DNA of 64,000 nucleotides from Aurantiacibacter aquimixticola (GCF_003605475.1 NZ_RAHX01000001.1:1612001-1676000); one strand, 5' to 3'. Shown: positions 17,533 through 26,418, numbered from the stretch's first letter. A program made the numbers and translations. Notes: a model not told the origin generated them from the letters alone.

Positions 17533-18399
17533 TCACAAATGGGTGTCGTAGAGCGCTTTCAGGGCCGACCACGCACGCTCGGCGGCATCTTCGGCGTAGG
17601 CAGGGCTGTCGAGCACCGTCCAACCATGATCGCCGGCATAGACGTCCACCGTCACGTCCGCCGCCGCAGCGGATCCGGCATTGGCGAGGGCGACCTTGGC
17701 GCCCGGATCGTCGGCATCGTCGTCCTGCGCAATGGCGATCAGCGCCCCGGCATCGTCCGCCATGTCATCCAGCAGGTTGGCCGGCGCGTTCGGAGCGTCG
17801 CCGACAAGTTGGCCGCCATGAAAACTGGCAGCGGCCTTGACCCGCCCCGGCACGGCCGCGGCGCTCATAATGGTCCAGCTGCCCGTCATGCAATAGCCCT
17901 GATTACCGATGCCGCGGGTGCTGTCGACCGCATCCTGCTGGTCGAGCCAGGAGACCACGTCGCGCGCCGTCGCCATGATCGCTTCGGGCGTGTTCCGCTC
18001 CCGCCAGGGGCGCACTGCGGCAAATCCATCCGCTTCCCGAAAGCTTTCGAAATCCGAAAACTGTTGCCCGCTAACCGAGCGGTAATAGGGGTTGGCGACG
18101 AAAACGGCATAGCCTTCGCCCGCCAGCCGCCGTCCCATTTGCACCTTTGCCGGCCTTAGCCCGGCGATGTCCGGCCAGAGGATCACCCCCGGATGCGCTC
18201 CGCTCGATGGGCGCAGGAATACGCCGTCCATCGTTCCGCCATCGGCGGCAAAGCTCACCGTGTCGCTGGCTATGCCAGTGTCCGTCGCATTGCCGCTCGC
18301 CATCGGAGCGCAGGCGGATGCGGCGCCCGCAACGCCGATGGCGCCGAACTCGCGACGGGTAAGGCCCGTGCGGCCCTGGAAGTGATCACGCTCGCACAT
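17533..18399 (-). CDS. Dienelactone hydrolase family protein, Tat-exported
   Basis: A 288-aa alpha/beta hydrolase. The N-terminus has a twin-arginine motif (TRREFGAIG) before a hydrophobic segment, so export by the Tat pathway is likely. The hydrolase domain begins around residue 45. It contains the nucleophile-elbow GYCMTGS with cysteine as nucleophile, as in dienelactone hydrolases, and the late histidine in GDHGW. The ATG at 18399 has GAGGAG 9 nt upstream; the longer frame from 18717 covers the divergent intergenic region. The substrate is unknown, as the family hydrolyses varied esters and lactones. Confidence 0.88.
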   Translation of the reverse strand: MCERDHFQGRTGLTRREFGAIGVAGAASACAPMASGNATDTGIASDTVSFAADGGTMDGVFLRPSSGAHPGVILWPDIAGLRPAKVQMGRRLAGEGYAVFVANPYYRSVSGQQFSDFESFREADGFAAVRPWRERNTPEAIMATARDVVSWLDQQDAVDSTRGIGNQGYCMTGSWTIMSAAAVPGRVKAAASFHGGQLVGDAPNAPANLLDDMADDAGALIAIAQDDDADDPGAKVALANAGSAAAADVTVDVYAGDHGWTVLDSPAYAEDAAERAWSALKALYDTHL

Positions 18400-18743
18400 C
18401 GTCGGCTCCTCTTTTCGTTCGTTCGGATGGTATGCTAGCACCGGACGGCGGCTTGGCAAGCCGATCGAACGATTGCGCAGCGCGCTCGCATTCATGCGGT
18501 CCTGCGACATTTTGGCCCTTCGCGGCGCGCATAAAGTTCGCGCTGTTCTACGAGCGGCTGTCAGCGCTCTGCCGAACGCCTTTCCAGCCCATGCGCCCTC
18601 GCCTATGTAAGAAGGGCTTCCGGTGTTCCGCAGACATGTGGGAGACGTGATCGACCTTGGACGAGCACGCCGATCAAATGGGACGCGTACGGCGCGACAG
18701 CATCTGTGGCCGATCATCTTTTGGCAAAGGAAGGATGATCAAC
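18400..18743. other. Divergent intergenic region without a recognised gene
   Basis: A 344-bp spacer between two divergently transcribed genes (Tat hydrolase and TonB-like protein). It should hold both promoters. No hairpin terminator, RNA gene or strong operator was identified. Confidence 0.5.
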
Positions 18744-19271
18744 ATGAGCAACTTTACCGAATATTTCATACCATTTGCCGCGGCCGCAATGGCCACCACA
18801 ATGCCTGCCTATGCGCAGGACGCACCGACGCAGGCCGACGGCGAAATCATCATCGAACCGAGCCAGGAGCGCGTCGTCTATGCTCAGCGCGTTTCCCGCC
18901 AGCTCGACCGCAATCTTGCCCGGCACAACGTACCACTGCGCACCGACGCCAGCGGCATCGTTCGCGTGCGCTTCACCGCCGATGGAAATGGGCGCGCGCA
19001 TGATGTCGAAGTGATGGAGGATTCGGGCAGCCGCTTCCTCGAACGGGCGGCGATATGGGCCGTCTCGCGCTTGAGCGATATTGCGCCCACCTTCGCGCAT
19101 GATCCGGCCGGACAGCGCATGCAGGCCAATATCGTTTTCGCCAATAGCTGGACTGAGGGCCGCCGGCTGACTCGCCAGCTCGAGGAGGAAGAGGCCGCAC
19201 GCCTGGCTTCGCAAGCTGACGACGACGAACACGTGCTCGCCCTTAACATCGGGACTTCGGTCCGGCGATAA
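18744..19271 (+). CDS. Exported TonB C-terminal-like protein
   Basis: A 175-aa exported protein with a signal peptide (about 1-24, ending PAYAQ). The core (about residues 50-130) has the beta-alpha-beta pattern of a TonB C-terminal domain: GIVRVRFTADGNGRAHDVEVMEDSGSRFLERAA. There is no N-terminal transmembrane anchor or proline-rich stalk, so it is not a classical TonB; this stand-alone form is common in Sphingomonadales. The second ATG (18744) has AAGGA at good spacing; 18735 is the alternative. The C-terminus is acidic and helical. Confidence 0.78.
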   Translation: MSNFTEYFIPFAAAAMATTMPAYAQDAPTQADGEIIIEPSQERVVYAQRVSRQLDRNLARHNVPLRTDASGIVRVRFTADGNGRAHDVEVMEDSGSRFLERAAIWAVSRLSDIAPTFAHDPAGQRMQANIVFANSWTEGRRLTRQLEEEEAARLASQADDDEHVLALNIGTSVRR

Positions 19272-19329
19272 ACCCCCAAGCCGGACGGAGCGCCGCGGTC
19301 GGCCGTGCTGCGGACGGTCGGCCGCGGCG

Positions 19330-20349
19330 TTATGCCGCCCGCCGCCCGCCCAGCGCCGCTTCGCTTTCCGCCATGAGTTTGGCGATGATCTCGGCGGCGG
19401 GCTCCTCTTCCTTGACCATGCCGACGCTCTGTCCCGCCATCAGCGATCCGTTCTCGACATCGCCATCCACCACCGCGCGGCGCAAGGCGCCTGCCCAGTA
19501 ATGTTCGATCTGCAACTGCGCCTCGGCCATCGCGATCTCTTCGCGATCGAGCACGCCTGCGACTTCGCGCTGCTTGGCGGTAAATTCCTCCGTGCCCTTG
19601 TTCTTCAGCGCGCGCACGGGGATGACCGGGAGCCGCGCGTCGACCTGCACGCTGGCCACGGCATCACGGGCATTGGCGCGGAAGAACGCCTTCTTGAAAT
19701 CGGGATGGGCTATACTTTCGGTGGCGCAGGCAAAGCGCGTGCCGAGTTGGACACCCGAAGCGCCCATCTCCAGATAGCCGGCCATCGCCTCGCCACGGCC
19801 GATGCCGCCCGCGACGAAGACGACATGCTCCTCGCTGAGAGCGGGCAGGAATTCCTGCGCAAGCACACTGGTGGACACCGGGCCGATATGGCCGCCCGCT
19901 TCCATGCCCTCGATCACCAGAGCATCCGCGCCGGAACGCAGAAGCTTCTTCGCCAAAGCCAAAGTCGGCGCGAAGACGATGACCTTGGCCCCGGCCGCCT
20001 TGATAGCCTCGACGCTACCCTTCGGCGGAATACCTCCGGCGAGCACGACATGGCCGACGTCATGCCCGGCACATACCGCGATCAGATCAGGAAGGTCGGG
20101 ATGCATGGTGATAAGGTTTACCCCGAAGGGCTTGTCGGTCATCGCCTTGGTGGCAGCGATTTCGGCATCGAGCAGGTCGGGCGTCATCGCGCCGCAAGCA
20201 ATCACGCCGAAGCCGCCACCATTGCTGATGGCCGAGACCAGATTACGCTCGGATACCCAGCTCATCGCGCCGCACATGATGGCGTATTCGGTGCCGAGAA
20301 ATTCGCAGCCGCGCGCCATCAGCGCGCTCGTCTTTGGAAAGGCGTTCAT
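19330..20349 (-). CDS. Nitronate monooxygenase family flavoprotein
   Basis: A 339-aa FMN-dependent TIM-barrel protein of the nitronate monooxygenase/2-nitropropane dioxygenase family, which detoxifies alkyl nitronates. Family motifs are visible: MCGAMSWVSERNLVSAISNGG near residues 25-45, GMEAGGHIG near 150, VFVAGGIGRG near 185 and GASGVQLGTRF near 203. The length is normal. It lies 11 bp downstream of purT on the same strand and may be cotranscribed with lysC-purT. Members also include enoyl reductase-like enzymes, so the substrate is not certain. Confidence 0.88.
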   Translation of the reverse strand: MNAFPKTSALMARGCEFLGTEYAIMCGAMSWVSERNLVSAISNGGGFGVIACGAMTPDLLDAEIAATKAMTDKPFGVNLITMHPDLPDLIAVCAGHDVGHVVLAGGIPPKGSVEAIKAAGAKVIVFAPTLALAKKLLRSGADALVIEGMEAGGHIGPVSTSVLAQEFLPALSEEHVVFVAGGIGRGEAMAGYLEMGASGVQLGTRFACATESIAHPDFKKAFFRANARDAVASVQVDARLPVIPVRALKNKGTEEFTAKQREVAGVLDREEIAMAEAQLQIEHYWAGALRRAVVDGDVENGSLMAGQSVGMVKEEEPAAEIIAKLMAESEAALGGRRAA

Positions 20350-20360
20350 GGCGGGAGCGG

Positions 20361-21548
20361 TTAGTCGCTGTCGCCGCGATATTCAATTCGCACGTTGCGC
20401 GCCGCCACGCTCGCCAGAGCGCGCGCGTCATCCGTGTCCTCGCCCATGGCGAGCGCCACGCCCATCCGGCGATAAGGTCGCGTAATCGGCTTGCCGAAAA
20501 TGCGAAGATCAACATTTGGCGAGAGAGCGAGCGCCTTGGCCAAGCCGTCGAAGGCGAAGTCGTCGCTATCCCGGTCGGCCAAGATAACGGCGGAGGCCGC
20601 TGGAATGGATGGCTCATCGCCGAAGATCGGAAGGCCCATGACGGCGCGCGCGTGCAGATCGAATTCTGACAGGTTCTGGGAGATCAGCGTAACCATGCCT
20701 GTATCGTGCGGGCGCGGGCTGAGTTCCGAGAAGACTACCTCGTCGCCGCGCACGAAGAACTCTACACCATAAAGGCCCCAGCCTCGCCCCTCGCCCTCCA
20801 GCGCCATGACCACCTTTTCAGCCATCGCACGCGCCTGCTCGAGCGCCGCCTCGCTCATCGCGGCAGGCTGCCAGCTTTCCTGATAGTCGCCGCGCTCCTG
20901 CCGATGCGCGATGGGATCGCAGAAACTGATACCGTCGCGGTGGCGGATGGTAAGCAGCGTGATCTCGTAATCGAAGGCGATGAATTCCTCGACGATCACG
21001 CGCTGACGGTCGCCGCGCATGTTCGCCGTCGCGTGATCCCATGCGGCGCGCAGATTGCCCTCGCTCTCGACCTTGCTCTGCCCCTTGCCGGACGAAGACA
21101 TCACCGGCTTGATGACGCAGGGCAGGCCTATATGCCCGGCTGCTGCCTCGACGTCCTCGAAACTCTCCGCATAGCTATAGCGCGAAGTGGTCAGGCCCAG
21201 CTCGCCCGCCGCCAGATCGCGAATGGCGTCGCGGTTCATCGTCATCATCGTGGCTCGCGCGGAGGGCACGACATTGAAACCGTCCGCTTCCAACTCAGCC
21301 AGCACTTCCGTCCGGATCGCCTCGATCTCCGGCACGATCAGGTCGGGTCGATGCTTCTGCGTGACCGCGCGCAGCGCCTCGCCATCGAGCATCGAGAACA
21401 CTTCGCGGCCGTCCGCCAGCTGCATGGCAGGCGCATCGTCATAGGCATCGCAGGCGATGACTTTGGCGCCCAGCCGCTTGGCCGATATTACAAATTCGCG
21501 TCCCAACTCGCCGGAGCCAAGAAGAAGGATCGTCGCCGTATGGCTCAA
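20361..21548 (-). CDS. purT: Formate-dependent phosphoribosylglycinamide formyltransferase
   Basis: A 395-aa ATP-grasp enzyme that formylates GAR using formate and ATP in purine biosynthesis. The N-terminus has LLLGSGELGREFVISAKRLG (nucleotide fold). The ATP-grasp region includes VIKPVMSSSGKGQSKV near 150-165 and VIVEEFIAFDYEITLLT near 193-209. The FSELSPRPHDTGMVTL segment near residue 270 is diagnostic of PurT/PurK. It starts with TTG at 21548, overlapping the lysC stop (TTGA), so it is translationally coupled to lysC. Confidence 0.95.
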   Translation of the reverse strand: MSHTATILLLGSGELGREFVISAKRLGAKVIACDAYDDAPAMQLADGREVFSMLDGEALRAVTQKHRPDLIVPEIEAIRTEVLAELEADGFNVVPSARATMMTMNRDAIRDLAAGELGLTTSRYSYAESFEDVEAAAGHIGLPCVIKPVMSSSGKGQSKVESEGNLRAAWDHATANMRGDRQRVIVEEFIAFDYEITLLTIRHRDGISFCDPIAHRQERGDYQESWQPAAMSEAALEQARAMAEKVVMALEGEGRGWGLYGVEFFVRGDEVVFSELSPRPHDTGMVTLISQNLSEFDLHARAVMGLPIFGDEPSIPAASAVILADRDSDDFAFDGLAKALALSPNVDLRIFGKPITRPYRRMGVALAMGEDTDDARALASVAARNVRIEYRGDSD

Positions 21549-22825
21549 GTCGCCGGCTCTTCGGCGTCGAGTCCATATGCGGTGTGCAGCACGCGCACGG
21601 CCAGTTCGGTCTCGTCCTCGTCGATCAAAACGCTGACCTTGATCTCCGACGTGCTGATCGCCTGCACGTTGATGCCGCGCTCGGCGAGCGCCTTGAACAT
21701 GGTCGCGGCAACGCCCGCATGGCTCTTCATGCCCATGCCGACGACGCTGATCTTGGCGACCTTGCTGTCGGTGATGACCCGACCGAAGCCGAGCGCATCC
21801 TGCTTGTCCTCAAGCATCGCCTGCGCGCGCGCCAGCTCGTTCTGCGGCACGGTGAAGGTGACGTCGGTCTCGCCCTTGTCGCGGCCGACATTCTGGATGA
21901 TCATGTCCACATTGATGCCAGCCTCGCCCAGTGGGGCGAAGATCTCTGCAACCGCGCCGGGCTTGTCGGGCACGCGGGTAAGCACCACGCGCGCCTCGTT
22001 CTTGTCATGGGCGATGCCGGTGACGGATTGGCGTTCCACTTTGCCTTCCTCCAGTAATTTGCCCATCTCCAGTTCGGAGACGATCATCGTGCCGGGCAGG
22101 GTATCGGCGGGCGGTGAGCCGTCCTCCACAAAAGACGACAGGACCTGTACGCGTACCTCGTTCTTCATCGCCAGGCTGACGGAGCGGGTCTGCAGCACTT
22201 TCGCGCCGACGCTGGCGAGCTCCAGCATTTCCTCGAAAGCGATATATTTGATCTTCCGGGCGCGCGCGACGATGCGCGGATCGGTGGTGTAGACGCCGTC
22301 CACATCGGTATAGATGTCGCAGCGATCCGCGCCGAGCGCCGCCGCCACAGCGACAGCCGACGTGTCCGATCCGCCGCGACCCATCGTCGTGATGCGGCTG
22401 TCTTCCGACACACCCTGGAAGCCCGGGATGATGGCGATTTCGCCTTCCTCCATGCTTTCCAGCAGACGATCGGCATAGATCTCGCCGACACGCGCATTGG
22501 AGTGGCTCGAGAAGGTCTTCACCGGCAACTGCCAACCGAGCCAGCTGCGCGCCTTGCTACCCATGCTTTGCAGTGTGAGCGCCAGGAGGCCCGCCGTTAC
22601 CTGCTCCCCGCTTGCGACGACGACATCGTATTCGGCAGGATCGTAGAGCGGGTTCGCCTCGCGACAGAAGTTGACGAGCCTGTCGGTCTCCCCTGCCATC
22701 GCGCTTACCACTACTGCGACCTGGTTGCCGCCTGCAGCCTGCGCGCGCACGATGTTGGCGACGCGGCGGATGCGCTCCGTGCCGGCCACCGAGGTGCCGC
22801 CGAATTTCATCACGATGCGCGCCAC
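21545..22825 (-). CDS. lysC: Aspartate kinase
   Basis: A 426-aa aspartokinase catalysing the first step of the lysine, threonine and methionine pathway. The N-terminus MARIVMKFGGTSVA is the family signature. The kinase domain covers about 1-235, with GRGGSDTSAVAVAAALGA near 170-187. Two C-terminal ACT domains (about 265-335 and 340-415) provide feedback control by amino acids. The start is a GTG at 22825 with AAGGGG 7 nt upstream; the longer frame to 22891 overlaps the divergent ubiG promoter. It is followed by purT with a 4-bp overlap. Confidence 0.95.
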   Translation of the reverse strand: MARIVMKFGGTSVAGTERIRRVANIVRAQAAGGNQVAVVVSAMAGETDRLVNFCREANPLYDPAEYDVVVASGEQVTAGLLALTLQSMGSKARSWLGWQLPVKTFSSHSNARVGEIYADRLLESMEEGEIAIIPGFQGVSEDSRITTMGRGGSDTSAVAVAAALGADRCDIYTDVDGVYTTDPRIVARARKIKYIAFEEMLELASVGAKVLQTRSVSLAMKNEVRVQVLSSFVEDGSPPADTLPGTMIVSELEMGKLLEEGKVERQSVTGIAHDKNEARVVLTRVPDKPGAVAEIFAPLGEAGINVDMIIQNVGRDKGETDVTFTVPQNELARAQAMLEDKQDALGFGRVITDSKVAKISVVGMGMKSHAGVAATMFKALAERGINVQAISTSEIKVSVLIDEDETELAVRVLHTAYGLDAEEPAT

Positions 22826-22878
22826 TACCGCCCCTTGTCGCTCTGGTTGGATGCCCCGCGCGCTGTTAGGGACGCAGC

Positions 22879-23640
22879 ATGAGCGATGCAACTGTCACAG
22901 GTGAAACCGGTTCGGCCACGATCCGCGAGGGTGAGGCCGCCCATTTCGGCAAGCTGGCGCGCGAGTGGTGGGATCCGAAGGGCTCCTCGGCCATGCTCCA
23001 CCGTCTCAACCCGGTTCGGCTGCGCTTCGTCCGTGACGCCATCGACACGCATTGGGGCGGCGATGTGGAGAGCGTCAGGCCGCTGGCGGGCAAGACCGCG
23101 CTCGATGTCGGTTGCGGCGCAGGGCTGCTGACCGAGCCACTGGCGCGCATGGGCGCGGAGGTGACGGGCGTCGATGCCGCGCCCGAGAACACGCAGGTTG
23201 CCGCGCTTCACGCCGACGGTGCCGGGCTCGATATCCGCTACATGCCGGGAGAGCTCGGGTCGCTCGGGCTTGGCCATTTCGACCTCGTCACCTGCATGGA
23301 GGTGCTTGAGCACGTTGCCGATAAGCAGGTCTTTGCCGCGCAGCTTTCCGCCCACCTTGCGCAGGGCGGGTTGATGGTGCTTTCCACCCCCAACCGCACG
23401 CTGGCGAGCCGCGCGCTGCTGGTGGAGGGTGCGGAGTGGCTCGGCGCGATACCCAGGGGGACGCATCACTGGGACGACTTCGTCACGCCGGAGGAGCTGG
23501 AGGAGCTGCTCGAAGCGGCGGGGCTTGAGGTGACGAGCACGCGCGGCATCGCGTGGTCGCCCGTGCAAGGGCTGCATCTGTCGGACGACATGAGCCTGAA
23601 CTTCATCGTCACCGCTCGGCATCGGCAGGGCGGCGCGTAG
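22879..23640 (+). CDS. ubiG: Ubiquinone biosynthesis O-methyltransferase
   Basis: A 253-aa class I SAM methyltransferase performing both O-methylations of ubiquinone. The UbiG hallmark HFGKLAREWWDPKGSSAMLHRLNPVRL is near residues 19-46. SAM motif I is LDVGCGAGLLTEPLA near 78-92, and CMEVLEHV lies near 140. It is divergent from lysC and overlaps the 3' end of the convergent glycerophosphodiesterase gene by 32 bp. Confidence 0.95.
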   Translation: MSDATVTGETGSATIREGEAAHFGKLAREWWDPKGSSAMLHRLNPVRLRFVRDAIDTHWGGDVESVRPLAGKTALDVGCGAGLLTEPLARMGAEVTGVDAAPENTQVAALHADGAGLDIRYMPGELGSLGLGHFDLVTCMEVLEHVADKQVFAAQLSAHLAQGGLMVLSTPNRTLASRALLVEGAEWLGAIPRGTHHWDDFVTPEELEELLEAAGLEVTSTRGIAWSPVQGLHLSDDMSLNFIVTARHRQGGA

Positions 23641-24703
23641 CGCAGGGCGGCATCGCCGCGCGGTCGCGCCATTCGACAGCCATTCCGGGTTGATCGGCGA
23701 AGACACCATTCACCCCCACAGCCTGTAGCATCAGTAGAAGCTGCTCGGCGCAGCCATGGTCCGATGGCGCTTCGCCGCGTTGCAGCGATGGCGGCAGGAA
23801 GGCGTTCTCCCGCCGCAGGGTCCACGCATGCACCAGCAGCCCGGCGGACTGCGCGCGCTCGACGAAGCCGGTCGACGTGCCCTGCTCGCTCAGCACCAGC
23901 GTGATCGGCGCTCCGATGCCGTCGGCATAGCGGGCGATCTCGGTCATGCCGTCGATGCCGAGCATCTCGGGCCAGGTCAGATCCTGCCGGTCGAACGGAC
24001 CGCCCGCCACATTGACGAGCTGGACTAGCGGCAGATCGGTCATCTCGTTGAGCCGCACCAGCACGCCGATCTCGAAACTCTGGATGAAGACCGGCGCGTC
24101 CTCTCCGCGATAGCCTGCCTCGTGCAGCTGCTCGACCAGCGTGGCGGCCACATCGAAGCCAAGTTCCTCGAAGTAGGTCGGGTGCTTGAGCTCGGGGTAG
24201 AGGCCGATGGGCCGCCCGCTCTGCTCCTCAGACGCCTGCACAAGCTGGATCACCTCCGCCAGCGTCGGCACTTCGTAGAGGCCGTCATAGGCGGTGTTGG
24301 CGGGCCGGATCTCGGGCAGGCGCTCGCGGGCGCGCAGCGTGCGCAGCTCGGCGAGCGTGAAGTCCTCGGTGAACCAGCCGGTCACCTCCTCGCCATCGAC
24401 CACCTTCGTGGTGCGGCGTTCGGCGAACTCCGGCCGGTCGGCGACATCGGTGGTGCCACCGATGGCGTTCTCGTGCCGCGCGACGAGCACGCCGTCCGCC
24501 GTCGGGACGAGGTCCGGCTCGATGTAGTCCGCACCCTGCGCGATGGCGAGGTCGTAGGCGGCGAGCGTGTGTTCGGGGCGCTCTCCAGAAGCGCCGCGAT
24601 GGGCGATCACGATCATCTCGTCCTCCTGCGATTGCTGCGCCATGGCCGGAAGCGATGCTGCGCAGCAAAGCGTTGCAATCGCGAGCAAACCCGCTCTCAG
24701 CAC
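23609..24703 (-). CDS. glpQ: Glycerophosphodiester phosphodiesterase, exported
   Basis: A 364-aa periplasmic enzyme that hydrolyses deacylated phospholipids to glycerol-3-phosphate and an alcohol. A signal peptide (about 1-22, ending SLPAMAQ) precedes a GDPD TIM barrel with IAHRGASGERPEHTLAAY near residue 32 (catalytic His and Arg) and the metal-binding YIEPDL near 57. The start is a GTG at 24703 with GGGAG 9 nt upstream, overlapping the end of the ArsC-like gene by 7 bp. The much longer frame to 25255 is not real because it runs through the ArsC gene and the 206-bp repeat. The GlpQ-type symbol is by similarity of layout. Confidence 0.88.
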   Translation of the reverse strand: MLRAGLLAIATLCCAASLPAMAQQSQEDEMIVIAHRGASGERPEHTLAAYDLAIAQGADYIEPDLVPTADGVLVARHENAIGGTTDVADRPEFAERRTTKVVDGEEVTGWFTEDFTLAELRTLRARERLPEIRPANTAYDGLYEVPTLAEVIQLVQASEEQSGRPIGLYPELKHPTYFEELGFDVAATLVEQLHEAGYRGEDAPVFIQSFEIGVLVRLNEMTDLPLVQLVNVAGGPFDRQDLTWPEMLGIDGMTEIARYADGIGAPITLVLSEQGTSTGFVERAQSAGLLVHAWTLRRENAFLPPSLQRGEAPSDHGCAEQLLLMLQAVGVNGVFADQPGMAVEWRDRAAMPPCATRRPADAER

Positions 24704-25050
24704 AGCGCGTTCTCCCACTCGCTTTGCGTGAAGCCGACCAGCACGTGGCTGTCGCCCTCGCGCTCCATCACCGGGCGCTTGATGAGGCTGGTATGCTCCT
24801 CCATCAGCGCAAGCGCCTTTTCGCGATCGACGTCCTCCTTCTGCGCGTCCTCGAGCTTGCGCCACGTCGTCCCGCGCCGGTTGAGCAGCACTTCCCAGCC
24901 GCAGCGGTCGGCCCAGTGGGAGAGCGTATCGGGCTCCACCCCTTCCTTCTTGAAGTCGTGGAAGGTGTAACCCAGCCCCCGCCCATCCAGCCATTTGCGC
25001 GCCTTGCGCACGCTTTCGCAATTGGGGATGCCGTAGAGGTGGATGGTCAT
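24697..25050 (-). CDS. ArsC/Spx/YffB-family reductase
   Basis: A 117-aa thioredoxin-fold protein of the ArsC/Spx family. The active-site loop is PNCESVRKA with a single N-terminal cysteine (C11). The arsenate reductase region KRPV near residue 91 is present (LIKRPVMEREG). The sequence is closest in layout to the YffB-like group of unknown substrate, so arsenate reduction is not certain. It overlaps the downstream glycerophosphodiesterase gene by 7 bp. Its promoter must lie within or near the 206-bp repeat, which starts 24 bp before its ATG. Confidence 0.88.
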   Translation of the reverse strand: MTIHLYGIPNCESVRKARKWLDGRGLGYTFHDFKKEGVEPDTLSHWADRCGWEVLLNRRGTTWRKLEDAQKEDVDREKALALMEEHTSLIKRPVMEREGDSHVLVGFTQSEWENALC

Positions 25051-25074
25051 GCGAGAGCGTCCTTTGTTGGCTTA

Positions 25075-25280
25075 GGGGTGTGACAAGTGGAACAGTGTCC
25101 TGGAGCAAAATGCGCAAGCTGTAACCCTGGGCCGCAAAAGTGAGACTTTTGTGACTCAATGTGTGACCTTCCAGCGAAAAGTGTGACCTTTCGCCCGCCG
25201 GAGTGTGACCTTTCAGGCGGCCAGAACTGGCACCTTTTGGACCGGCAAGTGTCACCCATTTGCGCCGGGATTGTCACCCT
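25075..25280. repeat. 206-bp dispersed element, copy A, with TGTGACC-like motifs at about 21-bp spacing
   Basis: This copy begins GGGGTGTGACAAGTGG and ends TGTCACCCT. It has the same length as copy B at 38741-38946. The first 56 nt match copy B at about 50 positions; later motifs stay in register although the bases between them differ. GTGACC-type motifs occur at offsets of about 88, 108, 130, 153, 174 and 197. It lies between two minus-strand genes, directly upstream of the ArsC-like gene. Confidence 0.85.
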
Positions 25281-25400
25281 GTTTGCCCATGCCTTCATGT
25301 CGCCCTGCTGGCACATGGCACGCTTGTAGGACAGAGCTCGCGCTCCTCCGATATAGGGGGTCAGCGGGCAGAGGCGACTGCCCGCTGTCCGCTGCCGATA

Positions 25401-25736
25401 TCAGTCGAGATCGAAATCGACGATGCGCCCGTCGTCGCGGAACACGCACTCGAACTCGTCGCGGTCGCGATTGCGGTTGTCGATCCGTCCGCGCACGCGA
25501 ACGACGTCGCGGCGTTCCTCCACATCGCGGATGGCGACGCGGCCATAGCGCGAGGCTTCGCGCCCGCAGGCCTGCACCGCCGCGCGTTCGAAACGCGAGA
25601 GATTGCGATCATAGCCATAGCTGTCGTCGCCGCCGAAAATGCCGCCCAGCAGGCCGCCCAGCGGATCGGTGCCGATGGCGGTGCAGCCCGAAAGCAGGGC
25701 ACCGGTCAGGATGGCGGGGATGATTGTCTTGCGCAT
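25401..25736 (-). CDS. Small lipoprotein, hypothetical
   Basis: A 111-aa protein with a lipoprotein signal (lipobox LSGC, cysteine 18). A glycine-rich segment (PLGGLLGGIFGGDDSYGYD) is followed by an acidic/basic domain with paired cysteines (about C56 and C96) and the charged stretch RGRIDNRNRDRDEFECVF. The ATG at 25736 has GAGGAG upstream. No named family is recognised; similar short glycine-linker lipoproteins are common in this bacterial group. An outer-membrane or periplasmic location is likely. Confidence 0.75.
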   Translation of the reverse strand: MRKTIIPAILTGALLSGCTAIGTDPLGGLLGGIFGGDDSYGYDRNLSRFERAAVQACGREASRYGRVAIRDVEERRDVVRVRGRIDNRNRDRDEFECVFRDDGRIVDFDLD

Positions 25737-25829
25737 GCGTGTCTCCTCTTGAATGGACACGCCGAGCCCCGTGTCAGGTGATCCACCTACGCCTGCGGTA
25801 AAATCTTGTTCCGATTGCGGAAAACCCGC

Positions 25830-26294
25830 TCATCCGAGATTGGCGTCGGCAATGGCCACGGCAAGCGCATCGGCCGCATCGGCTCCGGCAAGATGCGCGC
25901 TTGGCAACAGCACTTTCAGCATGGCCTGGACCTGCGTCTTTTCCGCCCCGCCAGTGCCGACCACCGCCTTCTTTACCAGCCGCGCGGCATGCTCTCGCAC
26001 CTCCAGCCCGGCAGCGCCGCACGCCGCGATCACCGCGCCTCTAGCCTGGGCAAGCTTGATGGTCGATTTCGGATTCTTGTTGGCGAAGATTTCCTCGCAC
26101 GCCGCCCGGTCCGGGGCATGCTGGGCGATGACCGCGGCGATGGCGGCATAAAGGTGATCGAGCCGCGCCGCCATGGGCGCCTTGGCATCGGTCGGCACCT
26201 GCCCATTGGCGATGTGCGACATGCGATTGCCCTCCACGCGGATCACGCCCCAGCCGGTGCAGGAAAGCGAGGGATCGAGGCCGAGTATTATCAT
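25830..26294 (-). CDS. ruvC: Crossover junction endodeoxyribonuclease RuvC
   Basis: A 154-aa Holliday-junction resolvase. The N-terminus MIILGLDPSLSCTGWG carries the catalytic D7. The second acidic centre is in ACEEIFANKN (E67/E68), and the C-terminal GADAADALAVAIAD supplies the last carboxylates (about 140-147). The ATG at 26294 is chosen because it gives the canonical N-terminus; the longer frame would run into the palindromic repeat upstream. No ruvA or ruvB is adjacent. The gene is separated from the YebC gene by that repeat. Confidence 0.95.
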   Translation of the reverse strand: MIILGLDPSLSCTGWGVIRVEGNRMSHIANGQVPTDAKAPMAARLDHLYAAIAAVIAQHAPDRAACEEIFANKNPKSTIKLAQARGAVIAACGAAGLEVREHAARLVKKAVVGTGGAEKTQVQAMLKVLLPSAHLAGADAADALAVAIADANLG

Positions 26295-26298
26295 TATA

Positions 26299-26408
26299 CT
26301 CCCCCGGCGGGGGAGGGGGACCATCCGCAGGATGGGGGCGGGGCACGGTCGACCGGTCGGAGGGTGCTACTCCACCACTGCGTGGTCCCCCTCCCCGTTT
26401 CGGGGAGG
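26299..26408. repeat. Palindromic REP-like intergenic element
   Basis: Left arm CTCCCCCGGCGGGGGAGGGG followed by GACCA is mirrored at the right by TGGTCCCCCTCCCC followed by GTTTCGGGGAG. The roughly 25-bp arms are near-complementary around a GC-rich centre, with each arm also containing its own small hairpin. This form resembles the dispersed intergenic palindromes common in Sphingomonadales chromosomes. It lies between ruvC and the YebC gene and may attenuate readthrough. Confidence 0.75.
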
Positions 26409-26418
26409 ATCCGGATCA

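Noticed and set aside
20706..22292. Long plus-strand frame opposite purT and lysC
   Set aside because: Antisense shadow of two well-defined enzymes.
24704..25255. Long N-terminal extension of the glycerophosphodiesterase frame
   Set aside because: It runs through the ArsC-like gene in another frame and through the 206-bp repeat; the signal peptide at 24703 marks the real start.
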